64,000 nucleotides of DNA from Niabella yanshanensis (GTDB lineage: Bacteria > Bacteroidota > Bacteroidia > Chitinophagales > Chitinophagaceae): positions 5,208,001 to 5,272,000 of the forward strand of contig NZ_CP139960.1 of the NCBI RefSeq assembly GCF_034424215.1, read 5' to 3'. Shown piece after piece: positions 1 to 7,938 of this stretch. A program made the position numbers and the translations under genes. Under the pieces are notes generated by a model. It saw only the letters and a program-made list of their open reading frames with translations. It did not search any database and had not been told where the DNA came from. Positions within the stretch are counted from its first letter, which is position 1; each line of letters starts with the position of its first letter.

Positions 1-2
1 GC

Positions 3-182
3 CGGAAGGCCAGTAACCGGATGGTAGACATTGAAGATCTCGATGAGGAAGAATTAGACACGCTGCATAAATTTTATGAGCGCTTGTCTGATAAGGCGGA
101 AGCGGCCACAGATATACATGAATCACACTCTATTGATGCAGCCGACCAGTTGCAGGATGAAAAAAATAAGCCGGAGAATTAG
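3..182 (+). CDS. Low-affinity iron permease-like protein, C-terminal fragment
   Basis: An open frame enters from the left edge and ends at TAG 180-182, giving 59 residues. The piece NRMVDIEDLDEEELDTLHKF followed by a charged tail resembles the cytoplasmic C-terminus of the small low-affinity iron permease family (membrane proteins of unknown exact transport role), where a conserved 'N-x-[LM]-[IV]-x-[IL]-E-x-L-[ST/D]-x-E-E-L' segment follows the last membrane helix. No membrane segment is inside the window, so the assignment rests on this tail alone. A weak stem (CCCTGA 280-285 with TCAGGG 300-305) lies downstream and might end the transcript. The rest of 183-380 shows nothing else. Confidence 0.45.
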   Translation, partial: RKASNRMVDIEDLDEEELDTLHKFYERLSDKAEAATDIHESHSIDAADQLQDEKNKPEN

Positions 183-380
183 TAATCACCAGCCGGTTAT
201 CCGCTTTGTGGAACTATGGTGAGTTTTGAACGGGCTTGTGCAGCACCGCTTTGCCTGAGCCCATGACAACGGCGCCTGACCCTGACCCTTACCTGTCATT
301 CAGGGCCTTTATATAATTACAGTTGGAAATTTGTTATTATATGCTATAAATACGCAAGTTTTATTATTTAAAAAAGCGTT

Positions 381-795
381 ATGAAGCAAACCGATAATTA
401 CACCGATGATTTTCGGCATTTTATGGAGCAGCGGTTAAAAGCCTCAACTGACTTTGCAGAAGGCCGGTTTGTAGCTTTAAAAAATATATCTGCTGAAAGC
501 CCCCGGCCACCATTTTTCCGCCTTCGGGTATTTGTATAGAAGGTGCTGAGGAGGTAAATAGTTTTAACGAAAAAGGCGCAGGCGCCTTTTGCCCGCAGCA
601 AAAAATAGTTTCGAGGTAATGCACCAGGATGCCGATGCGCATTTGGCTTACTGGACAGGTATTCAACGCGCTACTGTGAAAATGAAAGGAAAGGAAGAGG
701 ACGTTGAATTTAACCTGCGGGTTACAGAAATATTCAGGAAAGTGAACAATGAGTGGACGCTTATCCATCGTCATGCAGATACATTGAAAGAATAA
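381..795 (+). pseudogene. DUF4440/SnoaL-like (NTF2-fold) protein with two frameshifts
   Basis: Starting at ATG 381 the protein reads as a DUF4440/SnoaL-like NTF2-fold protein, but the frame breaks twice. After KNISAES the conserved continuation PPATIFPPSGICIEGAEEV is found one base back, at a run of five C (about 500-504). After GAFCPQQ the frame moves back by one base again, at a run of six A (about 601-606), into NSFEVMHQDADAHLAYWTG. The end, LRVTEIFRKVNNEWTLIHRH, is a typical DUF4440 finish. Restoring one C and one A gives a full-length protein of about 138 residues. As written only about 52 residues would be made from the ATG. Either the gene has decayed or the assembly lost two homopolymer bases; the intact flanking codons favour a recent event or an error. 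Function of the family is uncertain (ligand binding or stress-associated). Confidence 0.7.
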
Positions 796-886
796 AACAC
801 TCAGGACGTATTGGTGGTGGATAGGGAAGGGATAATCAGGCGTCCCAACTGCCGCCGGGCACTTAAAATGCCGGTTCATTTAACCC

Positions 887-1040
887 GGGCAATATTTCGA
901 TCAGCTCAAAGAGTTTCATATAGCAAATCAGCCCCGCCGGGCATCACCGGGTTACCTTACCCGATATCGCACTGCTCGTTAATGAAAAAGCCCAAGGTAT
1001 ATATATGGATGGGGGTACAGGTGATTGCGGCGCAGCATAA
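887..1040 (+). pseudogene. Possible short-chain dehydrogenase 3' remnant
   Basis: No intact gene is seen between 796 and 1078. In one frame 884-949 reads PGQYFDQLKEFHIANQPRRA, and in another frame 951-1040 reads VTLPDIALLVNEKAQGIYMD then GGTG before a TAA at 1038-1040. Together they resemble the end of a classical SDR, where a PG turn, a basic segment, a 'P-E-D-I-A-x-x-V' helix and a final 'x-D-G-G' strand follow each other. At least one frameshift separates the two pieces and no Rossmann or Tyr-Lys part is present. This is a low-confidence reading that a translated search would settle. Confidence 0.3.
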
Positions 1041-1078
1041 GTTAGTTGAGATAGCAACGGGATTAATTTTAATATTAT

Positions 1079-1115
1079 AAAAAACAGGTATTCAATCAAT
1101 AAAATTGAATACCTG
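1079..1115 (-). terminator. Intrinsic terminator of the fasciclin gene
   Basis: Perfect 12-bp inverted repeat, CAGGTATTCAAT 1085-1096 and ATTGAATACCTG 1104-1115, with a 7-base loop. Read on the minus strand it is followed directly by six T (complement of 1079-1084). It lies 32 bases past the stop of the fasciclin gene. Confidence 0.85.
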
Positions 1116-1146
1116 CATATAACGCTTCTAAGTGTGCTGCCGGAGG

Positions 1147-2082
1147 CTAGGGAAGTAATACCCTGTCTATTACATGCACCACGCCATTGGTGGTGATCAT
1201 ATCGGTTGCGGTAATATTAGATGCGGCTGTGTTACCCGCGCCTTTTACCTTGGCGCCGCCTGCCAGTGTTATAGTCACTTTTCCCCCATTTACCGTTGTT
1301 GGCATTGCGCCTTCTGTAAGGTCGGAAGAAAAGATACGGCCACTGACTACATGATAGGTAAGAATAGAAGCCAGCATATTGGCATTGGCGGCCTGGATAT
1401 CTGCTATGCTGGCGAAGCCCGCGGCCTGGAAAGCGGCATTGGTAGGAGCGAATACCGTAAGCGGACCTGTACCCGATAATGCAGCCGCAACATTAGTGCT
1501 GCCCGTACTGGCTCTTACTACTGCTGCCACCAGGAAGGTAAAATTAGTATTGGATTGCGCCAGCTGCACAATATTAGCCGATGGAGGCATCAGCACTTTA
1601 TTAATAACATGAACCACACCATTCTTCGCGTTCACATCGGCGGTGGTTACTTTGCCGCCGTTTACAAAAACACCCGAGCTGTTTTTCGTAACATAGGTTT
1701 TGATAGTAGCAGCAGTATTCAATTCGGTAGTGCCGGAAGGGATGCCTGCTGAAGTGTATTTTTCTCCTAACACATGGTATAATAATATTTTCTTCAGGTC
1801 ATCTACGGGCACAGCATTAATAGCTGCTTCGGTACCCAGCCCTGCTGCCTGGAAAGCGCCATTGTCCGGCGCAAATACAGTAAGAGTTCCATTGGCCGAC
1901 AAAGTTTCGGTGAGACCAGCTCTTATAACCGCTGTTTTTAAAAGAGACAGGTTGGCATTTTCGCTTACCAATATGGTAATAGATTTAGAGTTGTCGGATG
2001 GCATGTCATCATCTTTGCTACAAGAGGTTAAGAACATCACAGGGAGGGCTGCAATAAGAGCGATTTTAAATAGCTGATTCAT
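1147..2082 (-). CDS. Secreted lipoprotein with two fasciclin (FAS1) domains
   Basis: 311 residues. The N-terminus is a lipoprotein signal (hydrophobic stretch then FLTSC, lipidated Cys at about residue 21) followed by an acidic linker. Two FAS1 repeats follow, at about 35-165 and 170-310. Each carries the hallmark motifs: LTVFAPDNGAFQA and LTVFAPTNAAFQA early in the domain, a YHV motif (LLYHVLGEK, LTYHVVSGR) and GVVHVINKVLMP or GVVHVIDRVLLP at the end. FAS1 domains act in surface adhesion in many lineages; the ligand here is unknown. The protein should sit on the cell envelope facing out or in the periplasm. It is monocistronic, with a strong terminator downstream and a 261-base AT-rich spacer upstream that it shares divergently with the MarR gene. 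Confidence 0.93.
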   Translation of the reverse strand: MNQLFKIALIAALPVMFLTSCSKDDDMPSDNSKSITILVSENANLSLLKTAVIRAGLTETLSANGTLTVFAPDNGAFQAAGLGTEAAINAVPVDDLKKILLYHVLGEKYTSAGIPSGTTELNTAATIKTYVTKNSSGVFVNGGKVTTADVNAKNGVVHVINKVLMPPSANIVQLAQSNTNFTFLVAAVVRASTGSTNVAAALSGTGPLTVFAPTNAAFQAAGFASIADIQAANANMLASILTYHVVSGRIFSSDLTEGAMPTTVNGGKVTITLAGGAKVKGAGNTAASNITATDMITTNGVVHVIDRVLLP

Positions 2083-2189
2083 GGTGATTTGTTTTAATAA
2101 TAATATGATAATTAGTTTTACTTAATACCTTTTTTATTTATTTAGGTATTTTTATTTACTAAAAAATTAACAAAATATATGCCATTGTT

Positions 2190-2222
2190 TTTGTTTTAGT
2201 ATATTTTTGTACAATAATTTTG
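2190..2222 (+). promoter_or_regulatory. Candidate Bacteroidota promoter for the marR-crt operon
   Basis: TTTG at 2190-2193 and TAATTTTG at 2215-2222 (fits TAnnTTTG) with 21 bases between them. The spacer 2083-2343 is very AT-rich. This would give a leader of about 115 bases before the MarR start at 2344. A second TATTTTTG lies at 2202-2209 without a well-spaced -33 box. Confidence 0.4.
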
Positions 2223-2343
2223 TTATACTAAGCTGTTTATTAGCTTAATTCAGTTTTTGAATTGTCTAAAAAGAATTATTTGGTTTAATTATATACTATT
2301 TTTAATTTGCTATTAAATATGCTCTTTAAAAAAAATAAGTGCT

Positions 2344-3012
2344 ATGAATTATAGTTTGATAACCGATGTGATCCGTCTTACGGAATCTTTTGAGTTGGCC
2401 AACCAGTCGGGTTTATATACAGCCGATATTAATGGTTTCAGGCAATGGGTGATGGATACCCAGGCCGGAGGACAGGGAAATGCCGAACCTGATTGGGAGG
2501 GAAAAGAAAAAGGTCGTAGTGCCGAAAGTGCTATCAGTACCCTTCTGGTGCATATGAACCGATATGCAAAATCTTATTCCAGGTCGGCTATTTACGGTTC
2601 GGAGTTTTCGACACAGGAGGAGTTCTTTTACCTGATCAACCTGAAGGCTTATGGAGCGATGAGCAAAATGAAGTTGATCAGGAGAAATATACAAGACAAG
2701 CCAACCGGTATGCAGATCATCAACCGCCTTTTAAATAACGGATGGATAGCACAACAGCCCTCGGTGGAAGACAGGCGAAGCAAAGTTGTAGACATTACAG
2801 CAGCAGGCGAACGCGTGCTGGAGCAGCAGATGGACCGGATCAGGCAGGCTACCAAAGTAGTGAGCGGCGATCTTTCAAGGCAGGAGAAAATGGAACTGAT
2901 CAGGATTCTTAACCGGCTCGATCATTTTCATAAACCCATATTCGAGGCAGGTATTGATAGTGCAGCCTTGCTGGAACGCGTAACTCAGGACTTTATGCCC
3001 ACCCGTAATTAA
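2344..3012 (+). CDS. MarR-family transcriptional regulator
   Basis: 222 residues. A winged-helix MarR domain spans about 60-200. The recognition region includes MQIINRLLNNGWIAQQPS and the wing is VEDRRSKVVDIT, the classic D-R-R-S/x-K wing of the family, followed by the long C-terminal dimerisation helix. The N-terminal 55 residues are an extension of unclear role. The gene starts the carotenoid cluster, 6 bases before crtI and on the same strand, so it is likely co-transcribed. A regulator controlling pigment synthesis in response to a small ligand or stress is the obvious inference, but no operator is identified. MarR genes next to crtI are known in other Bacteroidota. Confidence 0.88.
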   Translation: MNYSLITDVIRLTESFELANQSGLYTADINGFRQWVMDTQAGGQGNAEPDWEGKEKGRSAESAISTLLVHMNRYAKSYSRSAIYGSEFSTQEEFFYLINLKAYGAMSKMKLIRRNIQDKPTGMQIINRLLNNGWIAQQPSVEDRRSKVVDITAAGERVLEQQMDRIRQATKVVSGDLSRQEKMELIRILNRLDHFHKPIFEAGIDSAALLERVTQDFMPTRN

Positions 3013-3018
3013 TATTGT

Positions 3019-4500
3019 ATGCAAAAAAAAATAGCAGTTATCGGATCGGGCTTTTCAGGAATTTCTGCCGCCGCTTATGCTGCAAGAGAAGGCAATGAAG
3101 TGTACGTTTTTGAAAAAAATGATGCAATTGGTGGCCGGGCCAGGCAAATGATTACGCCCAACGGCTACCTGTTTGATATGGGGCCCAGCTGGTATTGGAT
3201 GCCGGATATTATAGAACAGTTCTTTAAAGATTTCGGCTACCGGACCACAGATTTTTTTGAACTGGTGCCACTGGATCCACAGTTTAAAATGGTTTTCTCA
3301 GATGAGACCATCGCCATTCCGCGGTCTTATGACTCTTTGAAGGCGCTGTTTGAAACGATGGAAAAAGGAGCGGGCACCCGGTTGGATGCCTTTATGCGAT
3401 CGGCCCGGCACAAATACGATGTCGGGATGCGTGAATTGGTAACCCGCCCCTGTTACAGCTGGCTGGAGTTTGCTACGCCCGCGGTAATAAAGAGTGCTTT
3501 CAAATTGAACCTGCTGTCAGACTTCAGGAGCTATGTGGCTCGTTATTTTACGCACCCTAAATTAAAAGCCCTGATGGAGTTCCCGGTAATTTTCCTGGGG
3601 GCTTCCCCTAAAAATATCCCTGCCTTGTATAGCCTGATGAACTACGGAGGATATGTGCTCGGAACCTGGTATCCCCAAGGTGGCTTTCATGAGTTGGTAA
3701 GAGCCATGAAAACGGTTGCCGAATCTAAGGGCGCTATATTTAAAACCAATTCTAATGTAGAAAAGATTATTACCATGAAAGGTAAGGTGACAGGTCTTAT
3801 CGTAAATGGCGAATATATCGAATTTGACTTTGTGATAGGATCATCAGACTATCAGCATACCGAGTCCCTGCTGGATGCGCCTTTGAGGAATTATGCTGAG
3901 CAGTTCTGGAAAAAAAAGACTTTTGCTCCTTCCTGCCTGATCTATTATTTAGGATTTAGAGAGCGTATACCCGGGCTGGAGCACCACACACTTTTTTTTG
4001 AGAACAATCTTGATGATCATATTGATGCTATTTACAAAGAGAAGAAGTGGCCGGAACATCCGTTGTTCTATGCATGCTGCCCGTCTAAAACCGACCCGGG
4101 GGTAGCGCCCAAAGGGCATGAAAACCTCTTTTTGCTGATGCCGCTGGCCACGGGCATTGATGATGATGAGCCAACAAGGGAGCGTTACCTGCAGTTGATG
4201 ATCAAACGGCTCGAGCGTTTTACCGGCGCAACTGATCTGCTGTTGAAAGCAGACTATAAAAAAAGCTATTGTGTGAGCAATTTTGCCTCAGACTATAATG
4301 CCTACGAAGGAAATGCCTACGGGCTGGCCAATACGTTATCGCAAACCGCTGTATGGAAGCCTTCAATAAAAAATAAACATCTCGACAACTTATTTTATAC
4401 CGGACAGCTCACTGTGCCGGGTCCGGGTGTGCCGCCTTCTATCATTTCCGGAAAAATTGTAGCAACAGAGGTTAATAAAATTAAAATGCCCTCGTTATGA
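3019..4500 (+). CDS. crtI: Phytoene desaturase (lycopene-forming)
   Basis: 493 residues, the usual length of CrtI. The N-terminal dinucleotide-binding fold begins at once (GSGFSGISAAAYAAREG) and has the second motif IGGRARQ. The C-terminus carries the family signature LFYTGQLTVPGPGVPPSIIS near residue 470. CrtI is an FAD-dependent peripheral membrane enzyme that introduces double bonds into phytoene; bacterial enzymes normally make four desaturations to lycopene. Its stop overlaps the start of crtB by four bases (ATGA), indicating translational coupling. CrtD/CrtN-type desaturases are relatives, but the pairing with crtB supports CrtI. Confidence 0.93.
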   Translation: MQKKIAVIGSGFSGISAAAYAAREGNEVYVFEKNDAIGGRARQMITPNGYLFDMGPSWYWMPDIIEQFFKDFGYRTTDFFELVPLDPQFKMVFSDETIAIPRSYDSLKALFETMEKGAGTRLDAFMRSARHKYDVGMRELVTRPCYSWLEFATPAVIKSAFKLNLLSDFRSYVARYFTHPKLKALMEFPVIFLGASPKNIPALYSLMNYGGYVLGTWYPQGGFHELVRAMKTVAESKGAIFKTNSNVEKIITMKGKVTGLIVNGEYIEFDFVIGSSDYQHTESLLDAPLRNYAEQFWKKKTFAPSCLIYYLGFRERIPGLEHHTLFFENNLDDHIDAIYKEKKWPEHPLFYACCPSKTDPGVAPKGHENLFLLMPLATGIDDDEPTRERYLQLMIKRLERFTGATDLLLKADYKKSYCVSNFASDYNAYEGNAYGLANTLSQTAVWKPSIKNKHLDNLFYTGQLTVPGPGVPPSIISGKIVATEVNKIKMPSL

Positions 4501-5333
4501 AAAAGATATTTGATGACCTTTCTTACCACGTAAGTAAGCATACCACTCACCGGTATAGCACCAGCTTTTCGATGGGCATTTTTGCGCTGCAACCCGCTAT
4601 CAGGCCCGCTATTTATGCGATCTACGGTTTTGTAAGGCTGGCTGACGAAATTGTTGACAGCTTTCACGATTACAATAAGTCTTTATTGCTGGGGCGTTTT
4701 AAAGAGCAGGCCACACAAGCTATTAATGAGGGGATATCGATTAATCCCATTATCAATGCTTTTCAGCAAACTGTTAAGCGCTATAATATTGATATCGCGC
4801 TTATCGATCAGTTTCTACTTAGCATGGAAATGGACCTGGAACAGGTATCTTACAATTCGGAGCTGTATAAACAATATATACTGGGCTCAGCAGAAGTAGT
4901 GGGACTGATGTGCTTGCAGGTTTTTGTAAATGGTGATGCCAGGCAATATGAGCAACTGAAGCCGCAGGCCATGAAGTTGGGCTCGGTATTTCAAAAGGTT
5001 AATTTTTTGAGGGATCTGAAGGATGATTACCACAACCTGGGCAGAACTTATTTTCCTGATATAGAAATGCAGGTGTTTAATAATACTATTAAAAATCAGA
5101 TTGAGGAGGAAATAGCCGCAGAGTTTAAGGAAGCGCTTGCAGGCATTTTGAAATTACCCCGTTCATCGAGATTTGGTGTCTACCTGGCTTATAAATACTA
5201 TTGGTCATTATTCGAGAAAATAAGAAAAACACCAGCCGAGCGCATTTTAAAAGAAAGGATACGGATTCCTAATGGAAGAAAGTTGTCTTTAGCAATGAGT
5301 AGCTATTTTCAATATAAATTAGCCTGGCTCTAA
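4497..5333 (+). CDS. crtB: Phytoene synthase
   Basis: 278 residues, all-alpha isoprenoid synthase fold. The two Asp-rich Mg-pyrophosphate motifs are visible: RLADEIVDS near residue 46 and NFLRDLKDDYHNLGRTYFP near 170. The enzyme condenses two GGPP to 15-cis-phytoene. A GGPP synthase is not in the window and must be encoded elsewhere. The ATG lies inside the end of crtI. There is a 46-base gap to crtZ. Confidence 0.93.
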   Translation: MKKIFDDLSYHVSKHTTHRYSTSFSMGIFALQPAIRPAIYAIYGFVRLADEIVDSFHDYNKSLLLGRFKEQATQAINEGISINPIINAFQQTVKRYNIDIALIDQFLLSMEMDLEQVSYNSELYKQYILGSAEVVGLMCLQVFVNGDARQYEQLKPQAMKLGSVFQKVNFLRDLKDDYHNLGRTYFPDIEMQVFNNTIKNQIEEEIAAEFKEALAGILKLPRSSRFGVYLAYKYYWSLFEKIRKTPAERILKERIRIPNGRKLSLAMSSYFQYKLAWL

Positions 5334-5379
5334 TAGCAGTCATGAATAAGCTATCTACAATAACAATAAAAATAATGCT

Positions 5380-5835
5380 GTGAATCTTTTGATTGTACTG
5401 GTTACGTTTGTCTTAATGGAAGGGGCTACCTGGGTCATTCATAAGTATATTATGCATGGATTTTTGTGGACCCTGCACCGCGATCATCACGATCAGAGCA
5501 ACGAAGGAAGCCTGGAGCGAAACGACTGGTTCTTTGTGATCTTCGCTATACCTACTATTATCTTATTGTATTTTGGTGTAAGAAATGATTTCGGCGCTGC
5601 ATTCTTTATAGGACTGGGTATCTTTTTATATGGCATGTCTTACTTTTTTGTTCATGATATTTTTATACACCAGCGTGTTAAAATTTTCAGGCATACTCAA
5701 AATCCCTACTTCCTGGCCATTCGCAGGGCACATAAACAACATCATAAGCATATTGATAAACATGAAGGGGAGTGTTTTGGTTTTTTGTGGGTGCCGGTAA
5801 AATATTTTAGAATGTATCTTAAGAAACGACAATAA
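5380..5835 (+). CDS. crtZ: Beta-carotene hydroxylase, GTG start
   Basis: 151 residues, membrane di-iron hydroxylase of the fatty acid hydroxylase superfamily. The His clusters are HKYIMHG, HRDHHD, HDIFIH and HKQHHKH, the eight-to-ten-His pattern of CrtZ, interleaved with four hydrophobic helices. It adds 3-hydroxyls to beta-ionone rings, giving zeaxanthin. The start is GTG 5380; the ATG at 5374 is out of frame and stops after two codons. The stop overlaps the crtY start by one base (TAATG). Confidence 0.92.
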   Translation: MNLLIVLVTFVLMEGATWVIHKYIMHGFLWTLHRDHHDQSNEGSLERNDWFFVIFAIPTIILLYFGVRNDFGAAFFIGLGIFLYGMSYFFVHDIFIHQRVKIFRHTQNPYFLAIRRAHKQHHKHIDKHEGECFGFLWVPVKYFRMYLKKRQ

Positions 5836-6527
5836 TGCAACAGTATACTTATTTGTTGATCAATTTTTTTACAGTAATTATCTGTTTTATCTTTTCGTTT
5901 GACAAGCGTATTCGTTTTGACCGTTATTTTAAAGCCTTTGCTGTAGCTGCATTACTTACCGCCATCCCTTTTATAGCCTGGGATGTGTGGTTTACGGCTC
6001 AGGGTGTTTGGTGGTTTAATAAAGATTATATAACCGGGACTATGCTGGCCGGCTTACCTATGGAAGAATGGTTATTTTTTATTTGTATTCCTTTTGCCTG
6101 CACGTTTACCTATTTCTGTCTGCGCCGGTTCTTTGATATCAGCTGGGCTAACGGATTCAATAATATGATCGCGTTTACTACCTGTATTGGCTGTATATTG
6201 ATCGCCCTGCTCTATCATTTTCAGCTATATACTGTTGTAACTGCTATCGCAGCAACTTTAACTATGATCTTCCTTCATTTTATAGCAAAAGCGGAATGGA
6301 TTGGCGAGGCGTCTCTGGTATATTTTTGCCTGATGCCAGGCTTTTTTGTGGTGAATGGTATTTTAACCGGTACGGGCCTCGAAGCGCCCATTGTCAACTA
6401 TAATCCCGATGAGATCCTGAACATAAGAATGCTGACCATTCCGGTGGAAGATGCCGTGTATGGATATACACAATTTTTGCTGGTGATTCATTTTTTTAAA
6501 CGTTTTTCCCCTGTGCCAGTTTTATAA
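5835..6527 (+). CDS. crtY: Lycopene cyclase, fused CrtYcd type
   Basis: 230 residues, about six or seven membrane helices. It has the two-repeat layout of the carotenoid cyclase domain family (related to actinobacterial CrtYc/CrtYd and fungal CarRA), with a PMEEW motif in the first repeat (near residue 75) and PVEDAVYG in the second (near residue 200). The repeated P-x-E-[ED] is the diagnostic site. It cyclises lycopene ends to beta-carotene. It closes the crt operon and there is no crtW-like ketolase here, so zeaxanthin is the expected end product. The gene symbol in Bacteroidota is used loosely. Confidence 0.85.
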   Translation: MQQYTYLLINFFTVIICFIFSFDKRIRFDRYFKAFAVAALLTAIPFIAWDVWFTAQGVWWFNKDYITGTMLAGLPMEEWLFFICIPFACTFTYFCLRRFFDISWANGFNNMIAFTTCIGCILIALLYHFQLYTVVTAIAATLTMIFLHFIAKAEWIGEASLVYFCLMPGFFVVNGILTGTGLEAPIVNYNPDEILNIRMLTIPVEDAVYGYTQFLLVIHFFKRFSPVPVL

Positions 6528-6700
6528 AAAGCAGGCAATTAAGGGACCGTTGCCTAACAGCTATGCTACAGGTTTATTTTCATTACAATAAAATGGCAAA
6601 TGATGCCGGCCCATTCGTTTTTAATGCCGGTTTATTGATCGAAAGCGTCTTGTCACTGCGAACAACTGTTGCCCTTTATTGTTAGTACAAGGGCTGCCGT

Positions 6701-6741
6701 GCCTGGAAGGTTTAGCCCCAAAGGGGCCGAAGCCTGGAAGG
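6701..6741. repeat. Direct repeat enclosing a GC-rich hairpin
   Basis: GCCTGGAAGG occurs at 6701-6710 and 6732-6741, and between them lies the palindrome GCCCC-AAA-GGGGC (6715-6727). It sits in the 303-base gap between crtY and lipA, which otherwise shows an imperfect stem AGGCAA/TTGCCT (6533-6555) after crtY and no gene. Confidence 0.5.
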
Positions 6742-6818
6742 GACGGACCATTGCCGGGATATATTGACAGTTGACAGCCCCAAACAGAGAGCAGAACGGC
6801 TTTCAGCTTAAAAAGCAT

Positions 6819-6826
6819 TATTTTCG
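6819..6826 (+). promoter_or_regulatory. -7 box of lipA, probably leaderless
   Basis: TATTTTCG matches TAnnTTTG at 7 of 8 positions counting the free bases. Only four bases separate it from ATG 6831, so transcription would begin at or next to the start codon. Confidence 0.4.
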
Positions 6827-6830
6827 CATT

Positions 6831-7742
6831 ATGACGGAATTACCTGTTACTACAAAGATCAAAAAACCAGATTGGCTACGCGTAAAATTACCGATAGGTG
6901 AGGAATACAAGCATGTACGCGGGCTGGTGGATACGCATAAATTACATACGATTTGTGAGAGCGGCAATTGCCCCAATATGGGTGAATGCTGGGGCGCCGG
7001 TACGGCCACTTTTATGATTTTGGGCAATATCTGTACCCGCAGCTGTGGCTTTTGTGCGGTAGCTACCGGCAGGCCGCTGGCGGTGGATTATGATGAGCCT
7101 CAGCGTGTAGCGGAAGCCATTTACCTGATGAAGGTGAAACATGCGGTAATTACATCCGTAGACCGTGACGAACTGAAAGATGGGGGCGCTGAAATATGGC
7201 ATAATACGATTAAAGCGGTGAAAGCCCTGAATCCGGGTACTACGCTGGAAACCCTGATCCCTGATTTTAAGGGTAAAAAGGAAGACATTCAAACCGTTAT
7301 GGCCGCGGCGCCTGAGGTGATCTCTCATAATATTGAAACCGTAGAACGCCTTACCCGGCAGGTGCGCATACAGGCCAAATACTGGCGCAGTATGGAAGTG
7401 ATCCGTACTCTGAAAGAGGGCGGTATCCGCACCAAAAGTGGTATCATGCTGGGACTGGGTGAAACCAAAGAAGAAGTAGTGCAAACCATGCAGGACCTTA
7501 AAGACAATGGCTGCGATGTGGTAACCATTGGCCAGTACCTGCAACCTACCCAAAAACATTTACCGGTACAACGTTTTGTACACCCCGATGAATTTGCCTA
7601 TTACAAAGATGCCGGTTATGAAATGGGTATCGACTATGTAGAAAGCGGGCCGTTGGTTCGTTCATCTTATCACAGCGAGCGGCATGTATTTCCGGGTCTT
7701 GGCCGGAAGGAATGGGAACAGAGCAAGAAAATGTTTGTGTAG
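6831..7742 (+). CDS. lipA: Lipoyl synthase
   Basis: 303 residues. A radical SAM enzyme that inserts two sulfurs into protein-bound octanoyl groups. The auxiliary cluster motif [12 protein letters not shown] (C-x4-C-x5-C) is near residues 40-50 and the radical SAM motif CTRSCGFC near 66-73. The C-terminal R-S-S-Y motif is present (VRSSYHSE). The ATG at 6831 is preferred over an upstream TTG at 6771 because family members start with a short lead before [10 protein letters not shown] and the candidate -7 box lies just ahead. No lipB is adjacent. Confidence 0.97.
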   Translation: MTELPVTTKIKKPDWLRVKLPIGEEYKHVRGLVDTHKLHTICESGNCPNMGECWGAGTATFMILGNICTRSCGFCAVATGRPLAVDYDEPQRVAEAIYLMKVKHAVITSVDRDELKDGGAEIWHNTIKAVKALNPGTTLETLIPDFKGKKEDIQTVMAAAPEVISHNIETVERLTRQVRIQAKYWRSMEVIRTLKEGGIRTKSGIMLGLGETKEEVVQTMQDLKDNGCDVVTIGQYLQPTQKHLPVQRFVHPDEFAYYKDAGYEMGIDYVESGPLVRSSYHSERHVFPGLGRKEWEQSKKMFV

Positions 7743-7743
7743 A

Positions 7744-7897
7744 GGAAAGCTGATAGTTGATAGACCATAGCCCATGGAAGAGGGAGTGTCTGATTTATAA
7801 TGTTGTGAGATGTGAGGTGTACAATGCGAGGTGTACGATGTACGCAATGTCGTAACAATTGAATATTAGACATTGAACATTCTCTATTCACCCTTGA
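7744..7897. repeat. Degenerate short-word repeat region
   Basis: The sequence is built of imperfectly repeated 8-13-base words: CTGATAGTTGATAG, GAGGTGTAC twice with ATGTACG, then a series of ATTGAATATTAGACATTGAA and TCTATTCACCCTTGACTATT types. No frame is open with gene-like content. It runs up to the restored stop of the VOC gene. Related word repeats occur at 8394-8435, 21590-21623 and 23461-23560. Confidence 0.6.
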
Positions 7898-7938
7898 CTA
7901 TTCACCACTACTTGCCTCTCTCAGCAATCCGTCCAGGT

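Noticed and set aside
421-879. Minus-strand frame opposite the broken DUF4440 gene
   Set aside because: The plus strand has recognisable DUF4440 sequence across this range; the minus frame has no known features.
6942-7559. Long minus-strand frame opposite lipA
   Set aside because: It is the antisense shadow of lipA, with no family character; the plus frame has all lipoyl synthase motifs.
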